Shown: positions 17,378 through 26,292, counted from the stretch's first letter. The stretch: 64,000 bases of DNA from Streptomyces cavernae (GCF_004023625.1 NZ_RPDJ01000032.1:1-64000); one strand, 5' to 3'. Notes: generated by a model not told the origin, from the letters alone. Made by a program: numbers and translations.

Positions 17378-19303
17378 GTGAAATTCACCGGAAAAATGCC
17401 TTCCATTATTCCCGGAAGGGTCAGTTCGGCAGTTTTCGCCCCGGCTCCGATCGGCCGGGACCGCGCCATGGGCATGTCCGAGCGCCTGGCCGCCGTGTCC
17501 AGTCTGACGTCGTCCCTCGAGTATCTGGTCCAGCGCAAGGACATGGAGAAGGGGGGCATGAACGACTGGGAGGTCGGCAGGCAGTACCTGGTGGGATCCG
17601 GCCCGCTGACACGCCGTCTGGTCGACAGCGTCAGCGGACTGCGGACCACGACCGCCCTGCACGTCGCCCGCTCCGCCGTCTCCGCCGCCATGCTGCTGCC
17701 CGGCAACTCCCGCTGGCGGGGCGCCGGCAGCCTCTTCCTGGGCGCCTCCTCCGCCCTGCTGTCGCCACGCCACCACTACGGTGCCGACGGCTCCGACCAG
17801 GTGGCGGCGCTGGTGCAGCTCGCCACCGGCGCGGCCCGTGTGGTGCCGTCGCCGGCGGCCAAGGACGCCCTGCTGTGGTACGCCGCCCTGCAGGCCAACC
17901 TCGCCTACGCCGTGTCCGGTTGGGTCAAGCTCTTCGGAAGGTCCTGGCGCGACGCCACCGCCCTCAGCGGAGTGATGCGGACCCGCACCTACGGTCACGC
18001 CGGCCTCTTCCGGTGGTCCGAGGAACACCCCCGGGCCACCCAGATGCTCACCCACGGAGTGCTGGCACTGGAGTGCTTCTTCCCGCTCGTCTATGCCCGC
18101 GGCGGCAAGCTGACCCGCTCCATGATCGCCGGGGCCGCGGCGTTCCACCTGGCCAACGGCTACTTCATGGGGCTGGGCAGGTTCGTGAGCGCCTTCCCCG
18201 CGTTCCACCCGCTCGTGGCCTACACCGCAGCCCCGCGTTCCCACGCCGCCGTCGCCGGCCGGGACGACCGTGCCGTCCCGGCCGCCCTCACCGCGCTCGC
18301 CGGAGGTGTGGCCGTGGCAGCCGTCGGCGCGGTGCAGCGGCGGCTGCGCACCACGGAGGGCTGGCACAGCTCCCGCGTACTGACCACACGGCACAACAAC
18401 CGGCTCCAGTACGAGGAGTACTCGCCGGGAGCTCCGGAGCAGCCGGTCGTCGTGCTCGCCAGCGGGTTGCTGTCCACCAGCGAGCACTACGCGTGGATCG
18501 CCGAGCGCCTGGCCCACGAGACCCGGTACGGGGTCATCACCTACGCCCGCGCCGGATACGCCGGAAGCCGCCGCAAGGCGACGGGTGCCTTCCATCTGGC
18601 GGAGTCCGTCCACGACCTCGTGGACCTGGTCAACGGAGCCGTCGCTCCGCACCGCAAGGTCATCCTGATCGGCCACTCGATCGGCGGGGAGATCGCCCGC
18701 CGCGCCGCCCTGCACCTCGGTGACCGTCTGCACGGCGTCGTCTACCTCGACTCCTCCCACCCCGGCCAGTTCAACAGCGGGCAGAGCATCATCGACAAGG
18801 GTCTGGCAAGCAGCTTCACCACCATGAGCCGGGCACTGCGCCTGGGGAGCGGAATCCTCCTCAACCGGCCGTCGTGGATCGACGAACTGCCGGTCCCCTA
18901 CCGCAAGAAGGTCCACGCCCAGTACTCGGACGCCCGTATGTGGGAGGCCGCGCGCCGCGAATGGAAGGCGGTACGGGCCGACTTCAAGTCCTTCCCGGGA
19001 AGCCTCACCGCGATCGAGGGCGTGCCCTGCCTGGTGGTCTCCGCACAGCGGACCGTGGACAGCAACCCCGAACAGCTGCTGCTGCACAGGGAACTCGCCG
19101 AGGCCCACGTCGGAGCGCGCACCAGGACGGTGGTCGTCGAGGACGCCTCGCACGAAAGCATGCTCGTCAACAGCCGTCACGCGCATCGGGTGACGGACCT
19201 GGTCATCGACTTCTTCCGGGACACCGACGATCGCACCCGGGCCACCGAGCCGACCCTTGTCTCCGCCCGGAATCCCCAGCACACGAAGGAGACCGCCCGG
19301 TGA
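17378..19303 (+). CDS. LinH/CypH-like membrane protein with alpha/beta-hydrolase domain
   Basis: A 641-residue two-part protein. The N-terminal ~330 residues contain several hydrophobic segments and the stretch SGWVKLFGRSWRDATALSGVMRTRTYG, typical of HTTM/DoxX-like membrane domains. The C-terminal half is an alpha/beta hydrolase with nucleophile elbow LIGHSIGGEIARR and a late His in VVVEDASHESML. This combination is what characterises CypH of the cypemycin cluster, one of the hallmark linaridin proteins. CypH, with CypL, has been linked to formation of dehydrobutyrine. The GTG start follows a weak site. The last codons overlap the LinL-like start (GTGA), so the two are translationally coupled. 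Confidence 0.82.
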   Translation: MKFTGKMPSIIPGRVSSAVFAPAPIGRDRAMGMSERLAAVSSLTSSLEYLVQRKDMEKGGMNDWEVGRQYLVGSGPLTRRLVDSVSGLRTTTALHVARSAVSAAMLLPGNSRWRGAGSLFLGASSALLSPRHHYGADGSDQVAALVQLATGAARVVPSPAAKDALLWYAALQANLAYAVSGWVKLFGRSWRDATALSGVMRTRTYGHAGLFRWSEEHPRATQMLTHGVLALECFFPLVYARGGKLTRSMIAGAAAFHLANGYFMGLGRFVSAFPAFHPLVAYTAAPRSHAAVAGRDDRAVPAALTALAGGVAVAAVGAVQRRLRTTEGWHSSRVLTTRHNNRLQYEEYSPGAPEQPVVVLASGLLSTSEHYAWIAERLAHETRYGVITYARAGYAGSRRKATGAFHLAESVHDLVDLVNGAVAPHRKVILIGHSIGGEIARRAALHLGDRLHGVVYLDSSHPGQFNSGQSIIDKGLASSFTTMSRALRLGSGILLNRPSWIDELPVPYRKKVHAQYSDARMWEAARREWKAVRADFKSFPGSLTAIEGVPCLVVSAQRTVDSNPEQLLLHRELAEAHVGARTRTVVVEDASHESMLVNSRHAHRVTDLVIDFFRDTDDRTRATEPTLVSARNPQHTKETAR

Positions 19304-19986
19304 GCGCCCTGTCACAGCTGAAGCCGAAGAACGTGTTCACCGGCGAAGGCGCCACGTGGCGGATCGCCGGAGCCGCCGCCCTGCTGCTGACCCTCGCCGG
19401 CCAGCACCCCCATCAGGACTGCAACCGGGTCCGGGCCAGGGACATCTTCTCCCTGCTGCCGAACTGGCGGTTCTTCGCACCCAACCCGGCCGTCTACGAC
19501 TACCACTTCCTGTACCGCACCGTGGACTCCGACGGCACGGCCTCCACGTGGACGGACATCAGTGGCATCGAGGACCGCAAGCCGACGCACCTCGTCTGGT
19601 TCCCGACCCGTCGCGCCGACAAGTCAGTCTTCGACGCGTGCCAGGAGATCCTGCAACTCCTCGACCAGGGCTTCGGGGCCGCCGCCCGCACCCCCGGGTA
19701 CCGGCTGGTCACCGCGCGCGTGCGCGACCGTATCGCGGCCCGGGGCGAGGAGACCGGAGAGGCCCGGGGCTTCCAGTTCGCGCTCGCCTCCGGCACCGGC
19801 TACGACCTGAGGCACAAGCCCCAGCTCCTGTTCGTCTCCCCCTACGTGCCGCTCGACCCGCACGCGCCGGCCACCCCGCTGGCTGCGATCACCCTCGCCA
19901 AGGCGTCCGGCCGGACCGCCGGCGACACACCCGGCGAGACACCCCGCAAGACACCCGGCAGGACACCCGAAAGGACAGTCTCATGA
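19300..19986 (+). CDS. LinL/CypL-like protein
   Basis: A 228-residue protein with one N-terminal hydrophobic segment (AGAAALLLTLAGQ). A conserved-looking core follows: LLPNWRFFAPNPAVYDYHFLYR, then WTDISG and ACQEILQLLDQG. The tail is low-complexity, Thr/Pro/Arg-rich. It fits the small partner proteins (CypL) that always accompany CypH in linaridin clusters; the NWRFFAPNP motif also occurs in membrane-associated HTTM partners. Its GTG overlaps the LinH stop by 4 bp, and its own stop overlaps the next small ORF (ATGA). A role with LinH in dehydro-amino-acid formation is inference from the family. Confidence 0.75.
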   Translation: MSALSQLKPKNVFTGEGATWRIAGAAALLLTLAGQHPHQDCNRVRARDIFSLLPNWRFFAPNPAVYDYHFLYRTVDSDGTASTWTDISGIEDRKPTHLVWFPTRRADKSVFDACQEILQLLDQGFGAAARTPGYRLVTARVRDRIAARGEETGEARGFQFALASGTGYDLRHKPQLLFVSPYVPLDPHAPATPLAAITLAKASGRTAGDTPGETPRKTPGRTPERTVS

Positions 19987-20108
19987 GTCTCGACAACCCC
20001 TTCTTCCTGGCCGGTGGCGTGATCTTCCTGCTCGGCCTGGTCAGGGCGGGCGCCCTCTACTTCCAAGGGACGCGGGAACAGCATCAGGAGGAGAGGGAGA
20101 CCGAGTGA
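19983..20108 (+). CDS. Small single-span membrane protein
   Basis: A 41-residue ORF: a hydrophobic helix (FFLAGGVIFLLGLVRAGALYF) followed by a charged tail rich in Glu, Gln and Arg. Its ATG overlaps the LinL stop (ATGA), and its stop overlaps a GTG of the next small ORF (GTGA). This start/stop chaining argues that it is translated. No family recognised; it could be a transporter accessory, immunity peptide or LinH/LinL partner. Confidence 0.65.
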   Translation: MSLDNPFFLAGGVIFLLGLVRAGALYFQGTREQHQEERETE

Positions 20109-20233
20109 CCCTGGCCGGCACGATCGTCACGATCGACACGAGTGCCCACACCGCCGCCCGCCCGGCCGAGATCCGGGCGGGCGGCGGGTGGTTCCGGTCT
20201 CCCCTCCCCGTCCGGTCAGCGGGCTCACGATGA
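20105..20233 (+). CDS. Possible very small coupled ORF
   Basis: A 42-codon frame starting GTG ACC CTG. It overlaps the previous stop by 4 bp and ends in a TGA that overlaps the ABC transporter ATG (ATGA). Product: a short segment with TLAGTIVTIDTS, then a basic Gly/Arg-rich tail. The only support is the perfect overlap at both ends. It may simply be a translational bridge that carries ribosomes to the transporter start. No family resemblance. Confidence 0.4.
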   Translation: MTLAGTIVTIDTSAHTAARPAEIRAGGGWFRSPLPVRSAGSR

Positions 20234-22179
20234 GCGATTGGACGGCCGGCAGGGGCCGGCACCACCGTCCGCAGGAGCCGCGGACGAACCTGTCCAAGAC
20301 CCCGGAGCCGTGCACCGGACCACGACTGACGAAGAAGGGGGAGGACGAGCGGCAGAAGGACGGCGGGTCCGCCCGGCCCCGAGCCGTGCACCGCGCGGTT
20401 CCCGAGCTCCATCTGCATCTGCTGTGGGGCAAGGGCGCCAAACCGTGGCGGGCGCTGGGCAGGCACCGTCGGCTGATCGTCCTCGGCATCCTGGTCGGTC
20501 TGATGGGCGCCGCCACGTCCCTCGCACAGCCCGCGGTGATCGGCGACCTGGTGGGCTCCGTGGAGGCGGGGCGCCCGGTGACCAAGCCGATCCTGGTCGC
20601 CGCGGCACTGTTCACCGCGGACGCGCTCCTCGGCGCGCTGCACTCGTACATCATCGGGCTGGCCGGCGAGAACATCGTCTACGACATCCGCAGCACTCTG
20701 GTGTCCCGGCTGCTGCGCTCCCGGTTCCGGGCGTACAGCGGCTGGCAGCAGGGCGACGTGTTCTCCCGGATGGTCAGCGACACCCTTCTCGCCCGCTCGA
20801 CGATGACGCACGCGGTCGACAGCATCCTCAACAACGGTTTCCTGGTCATCGGCGGCATCGTGCTGATGGCCTGGATCGACACGGTGCTCCTCGCCGCCAC
20901 GCTGGCCTGTCTCGGGATCACCAGCGTCGTCTCGCTCTATCTCGCCCGCGGGGTGCGCCGGGTCTCGGTGCTCAACCAGACCGACACCGGCCACTTCGGC
21001 TCCGCCCTGCTGCGGGTGCTGGGCGCGATGCCGACGGTGAAGGCGTCGCGTGCCGAGAGCCGGGAGGCGGAGGGCATCGCCGTCATCGCCAAGCAGGCCC
21101 GGAAGTCGGGGCTCAAGGTGACGGTCATGTCGTCGCTGCTGGACCCGACCATGAGCATCGGCACCCAGCTCGCGCTGACCGTCGTCATCGGTCTCGGCGC
21201 GGCCCGCACCGCGACGGGCGCGATGCCCGCGGCCGATCTGACGGCGTTCATCCTGTACCTCTTCTACCTGGTGGCGCCGCTGCTGCAACTCTTCGAGTCC
21301 ATCGCCCAGTTCCAGGTCGGCAGGGCATCGGTGGAGCGGCTGGCGGAGCTGGGCAGGATCGAGGTCGAGACGGACCAGCGGACAGAACGCACGGCCGAAC
21401 GGAAACAGGGCGCCCGCTCCCGCAGTCGGGGCTATGAGCCCGGTCTCGTCTTCGACGACGTCCGCTTCTCCTATCCGGCCGGCAACAAGGTCATCCTCGA
21501 CGGCGTCTCCTTCACCGTGCCCACCGAGGGGCTCACCGCCGTCGTCGGCCCCTCCGGCGCCGGCAAGTCCACCGTCTTCCAGCTCATCGAGCGGCTCTTC
21601 GACCCAGTGTCCGGGGCGATCCGGATCGACGGCACGGACATCGTCGACATGCCACTCAACCAGCTGCGGTCCGTGGTCGGTTACGTCGACCAGGACCACA
21701 CCTTGCTGCGCGGCACCGTCCGGGACAATCTCACCTACTCCGCCCCGGACGCCGGGGAGAAGGACATCGCCGAAGCCCTGCGGATGGCCAACCTCACCGA
21801 GGTGATCGCCGCCCTGCCGAAGGGGCTCGACACCGAACTCGGCGACCGCGGCGCCGGTCTGTCGGGCGGTCAGAGACAGCGTCTGGCCATCGCCCGCACC
21901 CTGCTGCAGACCCCCAGGTTCCTGCTGCTCGACGAGGCCACCGCGAACCTCGACAGCGAATCGGAAAGGTCCCTGCGGGACAGCATCGCGATGATTTCCG
22001 ACTTCTGCTCCGTCATCGCCATCGCCCACCGCCTTTCCACCGTCGTACAGGCCAGGCAGATCGTGGTGATGGACCGAGGAAAGGTGCAGGCGGTGGGCAC
22101 GCACGCGGAGCTGAACAGGAGCAACGACCTCTACCGCAGGCTGGCCAAGCTGCAGGAACTCAGCGACATCGCCTCCTGA
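20230..22179 (+). CDS. ABC transporter, fused permease-ATPase (LinT-like exporter)
   Basis: A 649-residue half-transporter. A charged N-terminal extension of ~60 residues precedes a six-helix ABC membrane domain (about 80-380). The nucleotide-binding domain (about 415-645) has Walker A GPSGAGKST, signature LSGGQRQRLAIARTLL and Walker B FLLLDEAT. It lacks an N-terminal cysteine-peptidase domain, so it would not cleave the leader itself. Its place in the operon suggests export of the mature peptide, as for CypT. The ATG overlaps the preceding small ORF; an in-frame GTG at 20188 has no such support. Confidence 0.88.
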   Translation: MSDWTAGRGRHHRPQEPRTNLSKTPEPCTGPRLTKKGEDERQKDGGSARPRAVHRAVPELHLHLLWGKGAKPWRALGRHRRLIVLGILVGLMGAATSLAQPAVIGDLVGSVEAGRPVTKPILVAAALFTADALLGALHSYIIGLAGENIVYDIRSTLVSRLLRSRFRAYSGWQQGDVFSRMVSDTLLARSTMTHAVDSILNNGFLVIGGIVLMAWIDTVLLAATLACLGITSVVSLYLARGVRRVSVLNQTDTGHFGSALLRVLGAMPTVKASRAESREAEGIAVIAKQARKSGLKVTVMSSLLDPTMSIGTQLALTVVIGLGAARTATGAMPAADLTAFILYLFYLVAPLLQLFESIAQFQVGRASVERLAELGRIEVETDQRTERTAERKQGARSRSRGYEPGLVFDDVRFSYPAGNKVILDGVSFTVPTEGLTAVVGPSGAGKSTVFQLIERLFDPVSGAIRIDGTDIVDMPLNQLRSVVGYVDQDHTLLRGTVRDNLTYSAPDAGEKDIAEALRMANLTEVIAALPKGLDTELGDRGAGLSGGQRQRLAIARTLLQTPRFLLLDEATANLDSESERSLRDSIAMISDFCSVIAIAHRLSTVVQARQIVVMDRGKVQAVGTHAELNRSNDLYRRLAKLQELSDIAS

Positions 22180-22267
22180 ATCGAATAGGTAATTCTACGA
22201 ATGGCCATGAACCAGGCGGAGTTCTAGCGTCTTTTTCAAGAATCCACTCGCAGGAAAGAAAAGGGCG

Positions 22268-22417
22268 ATGCACGATTTCCTGATCTGCCCCGTCGTCGTG
22301 GCCGTCGGAATCATCGGATTCCTGATCGCCACGCAGGCCGTCAGTCTCCCCGCCCTCGCCGGCGCCGCGCTCCTGGTGCCGTTGGGCCTCACCGCACAAC
22401 TCAGGAAGAAGAGGTAG
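22268..22417 (+). CDS. Small two-helix membrane protein
   Basis: A 49-residue ORF made of two hydrophobic helices (LICPVVVAVGIIGFLIA and LAGAALLVPLGLTA) and a basic end, QLRKKR. The ATG follows aggaaagaaaagggcg, a clear ribosome-binding site, and the methyltransferase gene begins 5 bp after its stop. G/C-rich wobble positions support coding. Its basic C-terminus and small size resemble immunity or transporter-accessory peptides of bacteriocin clusters; the role is not known. Confidence 0.65.
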   Translation: MHDFLICPVVVAVGIIGFLIATQAVSLPALAGAALLVPLGLTAQLRKKR

Positions 22418-22422
22418 CACCC

Positions 22423-23214
22423 ATGAACGCAGCCGCCACGGCCGACGTCGTCGACGACATCGGCTACGGACAGCAGTTCGCCGGCTGGTACGACCGGCTG
22501 TTCCCCGACAACGCGTCCGTCGCCGTGGAGGTGGAGCGTCTCGTCTCCCTCCACCCGGACCCGGGCTCGGGGACCGTCGAGTTCGGAGTCGGCAACGGAC
22601 GGCTGGCGCTGCCGCTGTCCCGCCGCGTCGGGCCCGTCACCGGTATCGACTCCTCCCCCGAGATGCTCGCCGTGCTGCGCGCGAGCCTCCGCCCCGACAC
22701 ACCCGTCGAACCCGTGCACGCCGACATCCGCACCTACACCGCCGACCGCACCGTGGGCCTCGTCTACTGCGTCTGCGCGACCCTGTCCATGCTGCTCACC
22801 CCCGAGGACCAGCAACGGGCCGTCCAGCGCGCGGCCGATCTGCTCGCACCCGGCGGGCGGCTGGTGGTGGAGACCCACAACAAGTCGGCCATCGTCGACC
22901 TCCACGAAGGCCTCCGCCGCGCCACGCTGTTCACTCCGTACCCGGAGGCCGGCACGGGTCTGCAGAGCCACTCCGTCCTGCACCCCGAGGACTCCCTGTG
23001 GCACCTCTCGCACATCTGGTACGAGGCCGACGGCAGCACCCGGGTCGGCACCGAGGTGTCCCGGCTGACCTCGCCGGAGGAGATGGACGACTACGCGCGC
23101 ACCGCCGGCCTGGAACCGGAGAGCCGCTTCGGTGACTGGCACCCCGACACGGAACCGCACCACGCGCTGTCGCCCCTGTCCATCTGCACCTACGTCAAGC
23201 CGCATCGGGCGTAG
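22423..23214 (+). CDS. SAM-dependent methyltransferase, CypM-like
   Basis: A 263-residue class I methyltransferase. The SAM-binding motif I is VEFGVGNGRLALPL near residues 45-58, motif II VTGIDSSPEML, and the post-motif LAPGGRLVVETHN near 150. It matches the size and style of CypM, which alpha-N-methylates the N-terminal residue of cypemycin; here the target would be the core of the peptide encoded at 16906. The gene closes the operon, and a hairpin follows at 23281. Confidence 0.85.
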   Translation: MNAAATADVVDDIGYGQQFAGWYDRLFPDNASVAVEVERLVSLHPDPGSGTVEFGVGNGRLALPLSRRVGPVTGIDSSPEMLAVLRASLRPDTPVEPVHADIRTYTADRTVGLVYCVCATLSMLLTPEDQQRAVQRAADLLAPGGRLVVETHNKSAIVDLHEGLRRATLFTPYPEAGTGLQSHSVLHPEDSLWHLSHIWYEADGSTRVGTEVSRLTSPEEMDDYARTAGLEPESRFGDWHPDTEPHHALSPLSICTYVKPHRA

Positions 23215-23280
23215 TGGGGCCGATGCCACGGACGCACACCCCGGATCACCCTGACAGACCCTGCTACACCCCGAGAACCC

Positions 23281-23311
23281 CGCCCGGACGCGCCCCGTAC
23301 GCGCCCGGGCG
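23281..23311. terminator. Hairpin after the linaridin-like operon
   Basis: Arms cgcccggacgcg (23281-23292) and cgcgcccgggcg (23300-23311) pair with one mismatch around a 7-nt loop, 67 bp after the methyltransferase stop. It has no T-run. Probably the operon terminator. Confidence 0.5.
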
Positions 23312-23356
23312 GAGCCATGCCCGGGTTCGCGGGCCGGCCCCGGGACGACTCGCGGG

Positions 23357-23545
23357 TAAGGGGTCCTTTCACTATGAGCGTCCGATCAGGTCGCGTGGTC
23401 TGGCAACGCGGCGAGGCGCGGTGCCAGACCACGCGACCCGGGCGGGCATAGTGAAAGGACCCCTAAGGGCTTGCCGGGAAATACTGTCCTGAGCTGCAGT
23501 GTCAAGACCCGGAGCACGCAAGTTGTATCCCGGCGAGCCCTAAGG
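23357..23545. repeat. Palindromic repeat element, copy 1 (about 190 bp)
   Basis: A large imperfect palindrome (arms about 23357-23405 and 23421-23466) contains ggggtcctttcactatg and ggtcgcgtggtctggca with their complements. It is followed by a second small palindrome (agggcttgccggga ... tcccggcgagccct, 23466-23543). The outer ends are TAAGG-like on one side and CCCTAAGG on the other. A longer relative lies at 35134-35467. Nothing here looks coding. It resembles a non-autonomous mobile or MITE-like element, or a BIME-type intergenic repeat. Confidence 0.85.
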
Positions 23546-23673
23546 ACATCTGACTCTGGTCGCGACGGCGACGCTCGCCGAGAATGACCATCCGTGCCGG
23601 AGATCCGGTTCAAGGATCCGGCCCCGCAGGGACCGACTCGCCTCGGCGGCCGGTTCCTGTTCCCAGGAGAGAG

Positions 23674-25134
23674 ATGTCGCACACAGAACCCGCCACAGCC
23701 GCGGCCCCACGCGAGTCCAAACTCGTCCGCGGTCTGAACCTGCTGAACTGCTTCGGCCCCGACGAGGATCTGCTGAGACTCTCGCAGTTGGCGGACCGGG
23801 CCCGGGTACCGCTGCCCACCGCGCACCGGCTCGTCCACGAACTGGAGCTGTGCGGAATGCTGGAACGCTTCGGCGGCCATCTGCGGCTGGGGCGGTCACT
23901 GGCTCAACTGGGGCGGCGGGCACAGGGCCATCTGCACACGCTCCTGGACGACGCACTGCCGCTGCTGGTCCGTCTGCACGCCGCGACCGGCCTCGACGTC
24001 GTGTTCTCCGCGTGCTACGGCTCGCAGGCGCTGCCGATCGGTCAGCTCAGCAGGCTGGGCGGCACCAGCGTGGTCTCGTACGCCCCGCAGGGCAGCCCGA
24101 TCAACTCCCTGCTGGTCGCGGCGGCCCTGCGGCGGCACGACAGCGGCTGCGCCACTCCCCAGGTGATCAGCAGCGGGGAGCTGACCGGGGTCGGCGCCGC
24201 GATCCGCCCCCGGGGGACCGCGATCCGGGCCGTGATCGCCCTGATCGGCCGGTCCGGGGACGCGGTGTCGGCGGCCGTGCCGCATGTGCACGCCGTCGCA
24301 CGGGCGCTCAACGAACGACTGGGGACGGTCGCCCCGCTGGCCCCCGCCGCAGCCGCAGCCGCAGCCGCACCGGACCCGTGCCCGGAGACCCCGTCGATGC
24401 TGGCTCGCGGGCTCAGCCTGCTCAATGGTCTGCGCGCCGGTGAGGCACGGGTGACCCTCACCGAACTCGCCCACCGCACCGGCCTGCCCAAGTCCACGGC
24501 CCACCGGCTCATCTCGGTCCTGATCGACTACCAGTTCCTCCAGGAGGGCGGCGCCGGCATCATGTTCGGCCCCCGGGTGCTCGCTCTCAGCGCGCAGGTG
24601 CCCGCCCGGCGTCTGCTGCGCACCACGGCCCTGCCCTGGCAGCGATTACTGTGCGAGCAGAGCGACGGGTTCTCCTGTCTGCTGATCCCGGACCCGCCCA
24701 CGATGGACCGGCTGACCTGTGTCTTCTCCGACGGGCCGGTGGCCACCGCGATCGGCCGCGGCGCCCCGGGACTCGCCGAGCGGCTGTCCACGGCCGCCGC
24801 ACGGGCCACCATGCGTGAGGTCGATCCGACCGGTCCGTTCGGTCTGTTCGCCGAGGATCTCGCCGAACCCGCGCCCCCGCCGCCTGTGGTGGGGTTCGAA
24901 CACGGCTGCGCGATGGCCACCGCCCCGGGAGGTCTCACGGCCATCGCGGCACCCGTCCTCACCCGTCGTGAAGCGCCCGAGGCCGTACTGACCCTGGTGA
25001 TGCAGGCACCGGGCCTCGGCAAGGTGCGGACGGCCGTCCGTGAGGCCCGCGCCGCGGCCGCGGACATAGCGCGAGCGTGCGCGGGCCTGCCCGCTTCGCC
25101 GACCGGCGGGCTACCGCACACCCCTTACCGCTGA
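23674..25134 (+). CDS. Tandem double IclR-like transcriptional regulator
   Basis: A 486-residue protein with two IclR-type halves in one chain. The first helix-turn-helix (about residues 15-70: LNLLNCFG, LADRARVPLPTAHRLVHELE) precedes an effector-like domain to about 225. An Ala-rich linker follows. The second helix-turn-helix (about 245-300: LSLLNGLR, LAHRTGLPKSTAHRLISVLI) precedes a second domain. IclR proteins are normally ~250 residues, so this is an intragenic duplication or fusion. The ATG lies 7 nt after aggag; the upstream open frame covers the repeat element and is unlikely. It could bind paired operators as a monomer. It may regulate the linaridin-like cluster, which ends 460 bp upstream. 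Confidence 0.85.
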   Translation: MSHTEPATAAAPRESKLVRGLNLLNCFGPDEDLLRLSQLADRARVPLPTAHRLVHELELCGMLERFGGHLRLGRSLAQLGRRAQGHLHTLLDDALPLLVRLHAATGLDVVFSACYGSQALPIGQLSRLGGTSVVSYAPQGSPINSLLVAAALRRHDSGCATPQVISSGELTGVGAAIRPRGTAIRAVIALIGRSGDAVSAAVPHVHAVARALNERLGTVAPLAPAAAAAAAAPDPCPETPSMLARGLSLLNGLRAGEARVTLTELAHRTGLPKSTAHRLISVLIDYQFLQEGGAGIMFGPRVLALSAQVPARRLLRTTALPWQRLLCEQSDGFSCLLIPDPPTMDRLTCVFSDGPVATAIGRGAPGLAERLSTAAARATMREVDPTGPFGLFAEDLAEPAPPPPVVGFEHGCAMATAPGGLTAIAAPVLTRREAPEAVLTLVMQAPGLGKVRTAVREARAAAADIARACAGLPASPTGGLPHTPYR

Positions 25135-25311
25135 GACCGTCGGGCGCGTGGACGACTCGGGCCGGCGCGGCGCGCGCCGCACGGCCCATCGGGTCCACAC
25201 CGCCCCCCAGGGGCTCACTCGGGCCGGGCGTCCGGAGAAAAAGAGGTTGATCCGAACAGCGCGGTCCACCACGGTCGTTGTCACCGACAGGGCGACCGGA
25301 GAGGCATCTGC

Positions 25312-26292
25312 ATGCGGACCACGGGCGAATTCATCGCGGACACCTATGCGCTCGGCACCGGACCATGGGCCATGAGGTCCGTCACCCGCGGCGCGCTGGG
25401 ACAGATCTGGAAACTGTCCGGGAACGGTTCCTCATGGGCGGTGAAGGAGCTCCTCTTCGGATGTGACGAGCGGCAGGTCGACCGGGAATCCACGCTGCGG
25501 AACACCGCGGAGAAGCTGGGGATCTCCGCGCCCCGGCTCATGCCGAACCGCGCCGGCACCCACGTCTCACAGCTCCCTCCCGCGCTGGGCGGGTCGTACG
25601 TGAAGCTGTACGACTGGGTCGAGGGGGCCCAGGCGGACGCTTCCGATCCGGAGATCCTCGGCTGGTGCGGGCTGACCCTGGCCATCCTGCACAGGGCCGG
25701 GGAGGGCGCGAGCGGGACGCCCGATTCTTGGTACGAGCAGTGTCATCAGCAGGCGCAGTGGGCGGGGTTGCTCGAGGACGTGCACCGGGCCGGGGTGCCG
25801 TGGTCGGATGCGCTGGGCCGGTTCGTCGCCACGTCGGCGGCGGAGCTCGCGCACCACGTCACGCCGTCCGCCCCCGGCGACGTGGTGATGTCCCACCTCG
25901 ACGTGCAGCCTCAGAACGTGCTGGTCGGTCCGGCCGGGCCGGTTCTCCTCGACTGGGACAACGCCGGACCCATATCGGCGGAACGCGAACTCGCACGGGC
26001 CGTTTACGTGTGGTCGGGCGGGAACCGGTTCCGGGCCGATTCCGCCCGGCGCCTGGTGCGTGCGTATCGGAGTGCCGGAGGCCACGCGGTCATCAAGGGC
26101 CTGGAATCCTTCTCGATGCTTTTCGCTACGGCGCTGAACTACGTTTACGTGCAGGCCGAGTGCGCGGTCGATCCGGCCGTGACCGATGTCCAGCGCGAGT
26201 TCGCGAGCCATCAGGTCGTCTCGTCCCTGCGGAGCTTCCCGGACCCCATCGCCGTCTCCCGACTGGCCGAGGCCCTTCGGTCCGAGTGGTGA
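25312..26292 (+). CDS. Aminoglycoside phosphotransferase-fold (APH) protein
   Basis: A 326-residue kinase-like protein. The catalytic loop VMSHLDVQPQNVLVG (Brenner-type HxDxxxxN) and the metal-binding LLDWDNAGP are both present near residues 190-220, so the ATP-transfer chemistry looks intact. Such proteins phosphorylate antibiotics, choline, sugars or other small hydroxyl compounds. The ATG follows ggagagg 8 nt upstream. Its 3' end overlaps the convergent ApbE gene by 82 bp. The substrate cannot be told; a link to either biosynthetic cluster is speculative. Confidence 0.82.
   Translation: MRTTGEFIADTYALGTGPWAMRSVTRGALGQIWKLSGNGSSWAVKELLFGCDERQVDRESTLRNTAEKLGISAPRLMPNRAGTHVSQLPPALGGSYVKLYDWVEGAQADASDPEILGWCGLTLAILHRAGEGASGTPDSWYEQCHQQAQWAGLLEDVHRAGVPWSDALGRFVATSAAELAHHVTPSAPGDVVMSHLDVQPQNVLVGPAGPVLLDWDNAGPISAERELARAVYVWSGGNRFRADSARRLVRAYRSAGGHAVIKGLESFSMLFATALNYVYVQAECAVDPAVTDVQREFASHQVVSSLRSFPDPIAVSRLAEALRSEW

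Noticed and set aside
16709..19315. 868-residue minus-strand frame
   Set aside because: Antisense to the linaridin-like genes; composition of a shadow frame.
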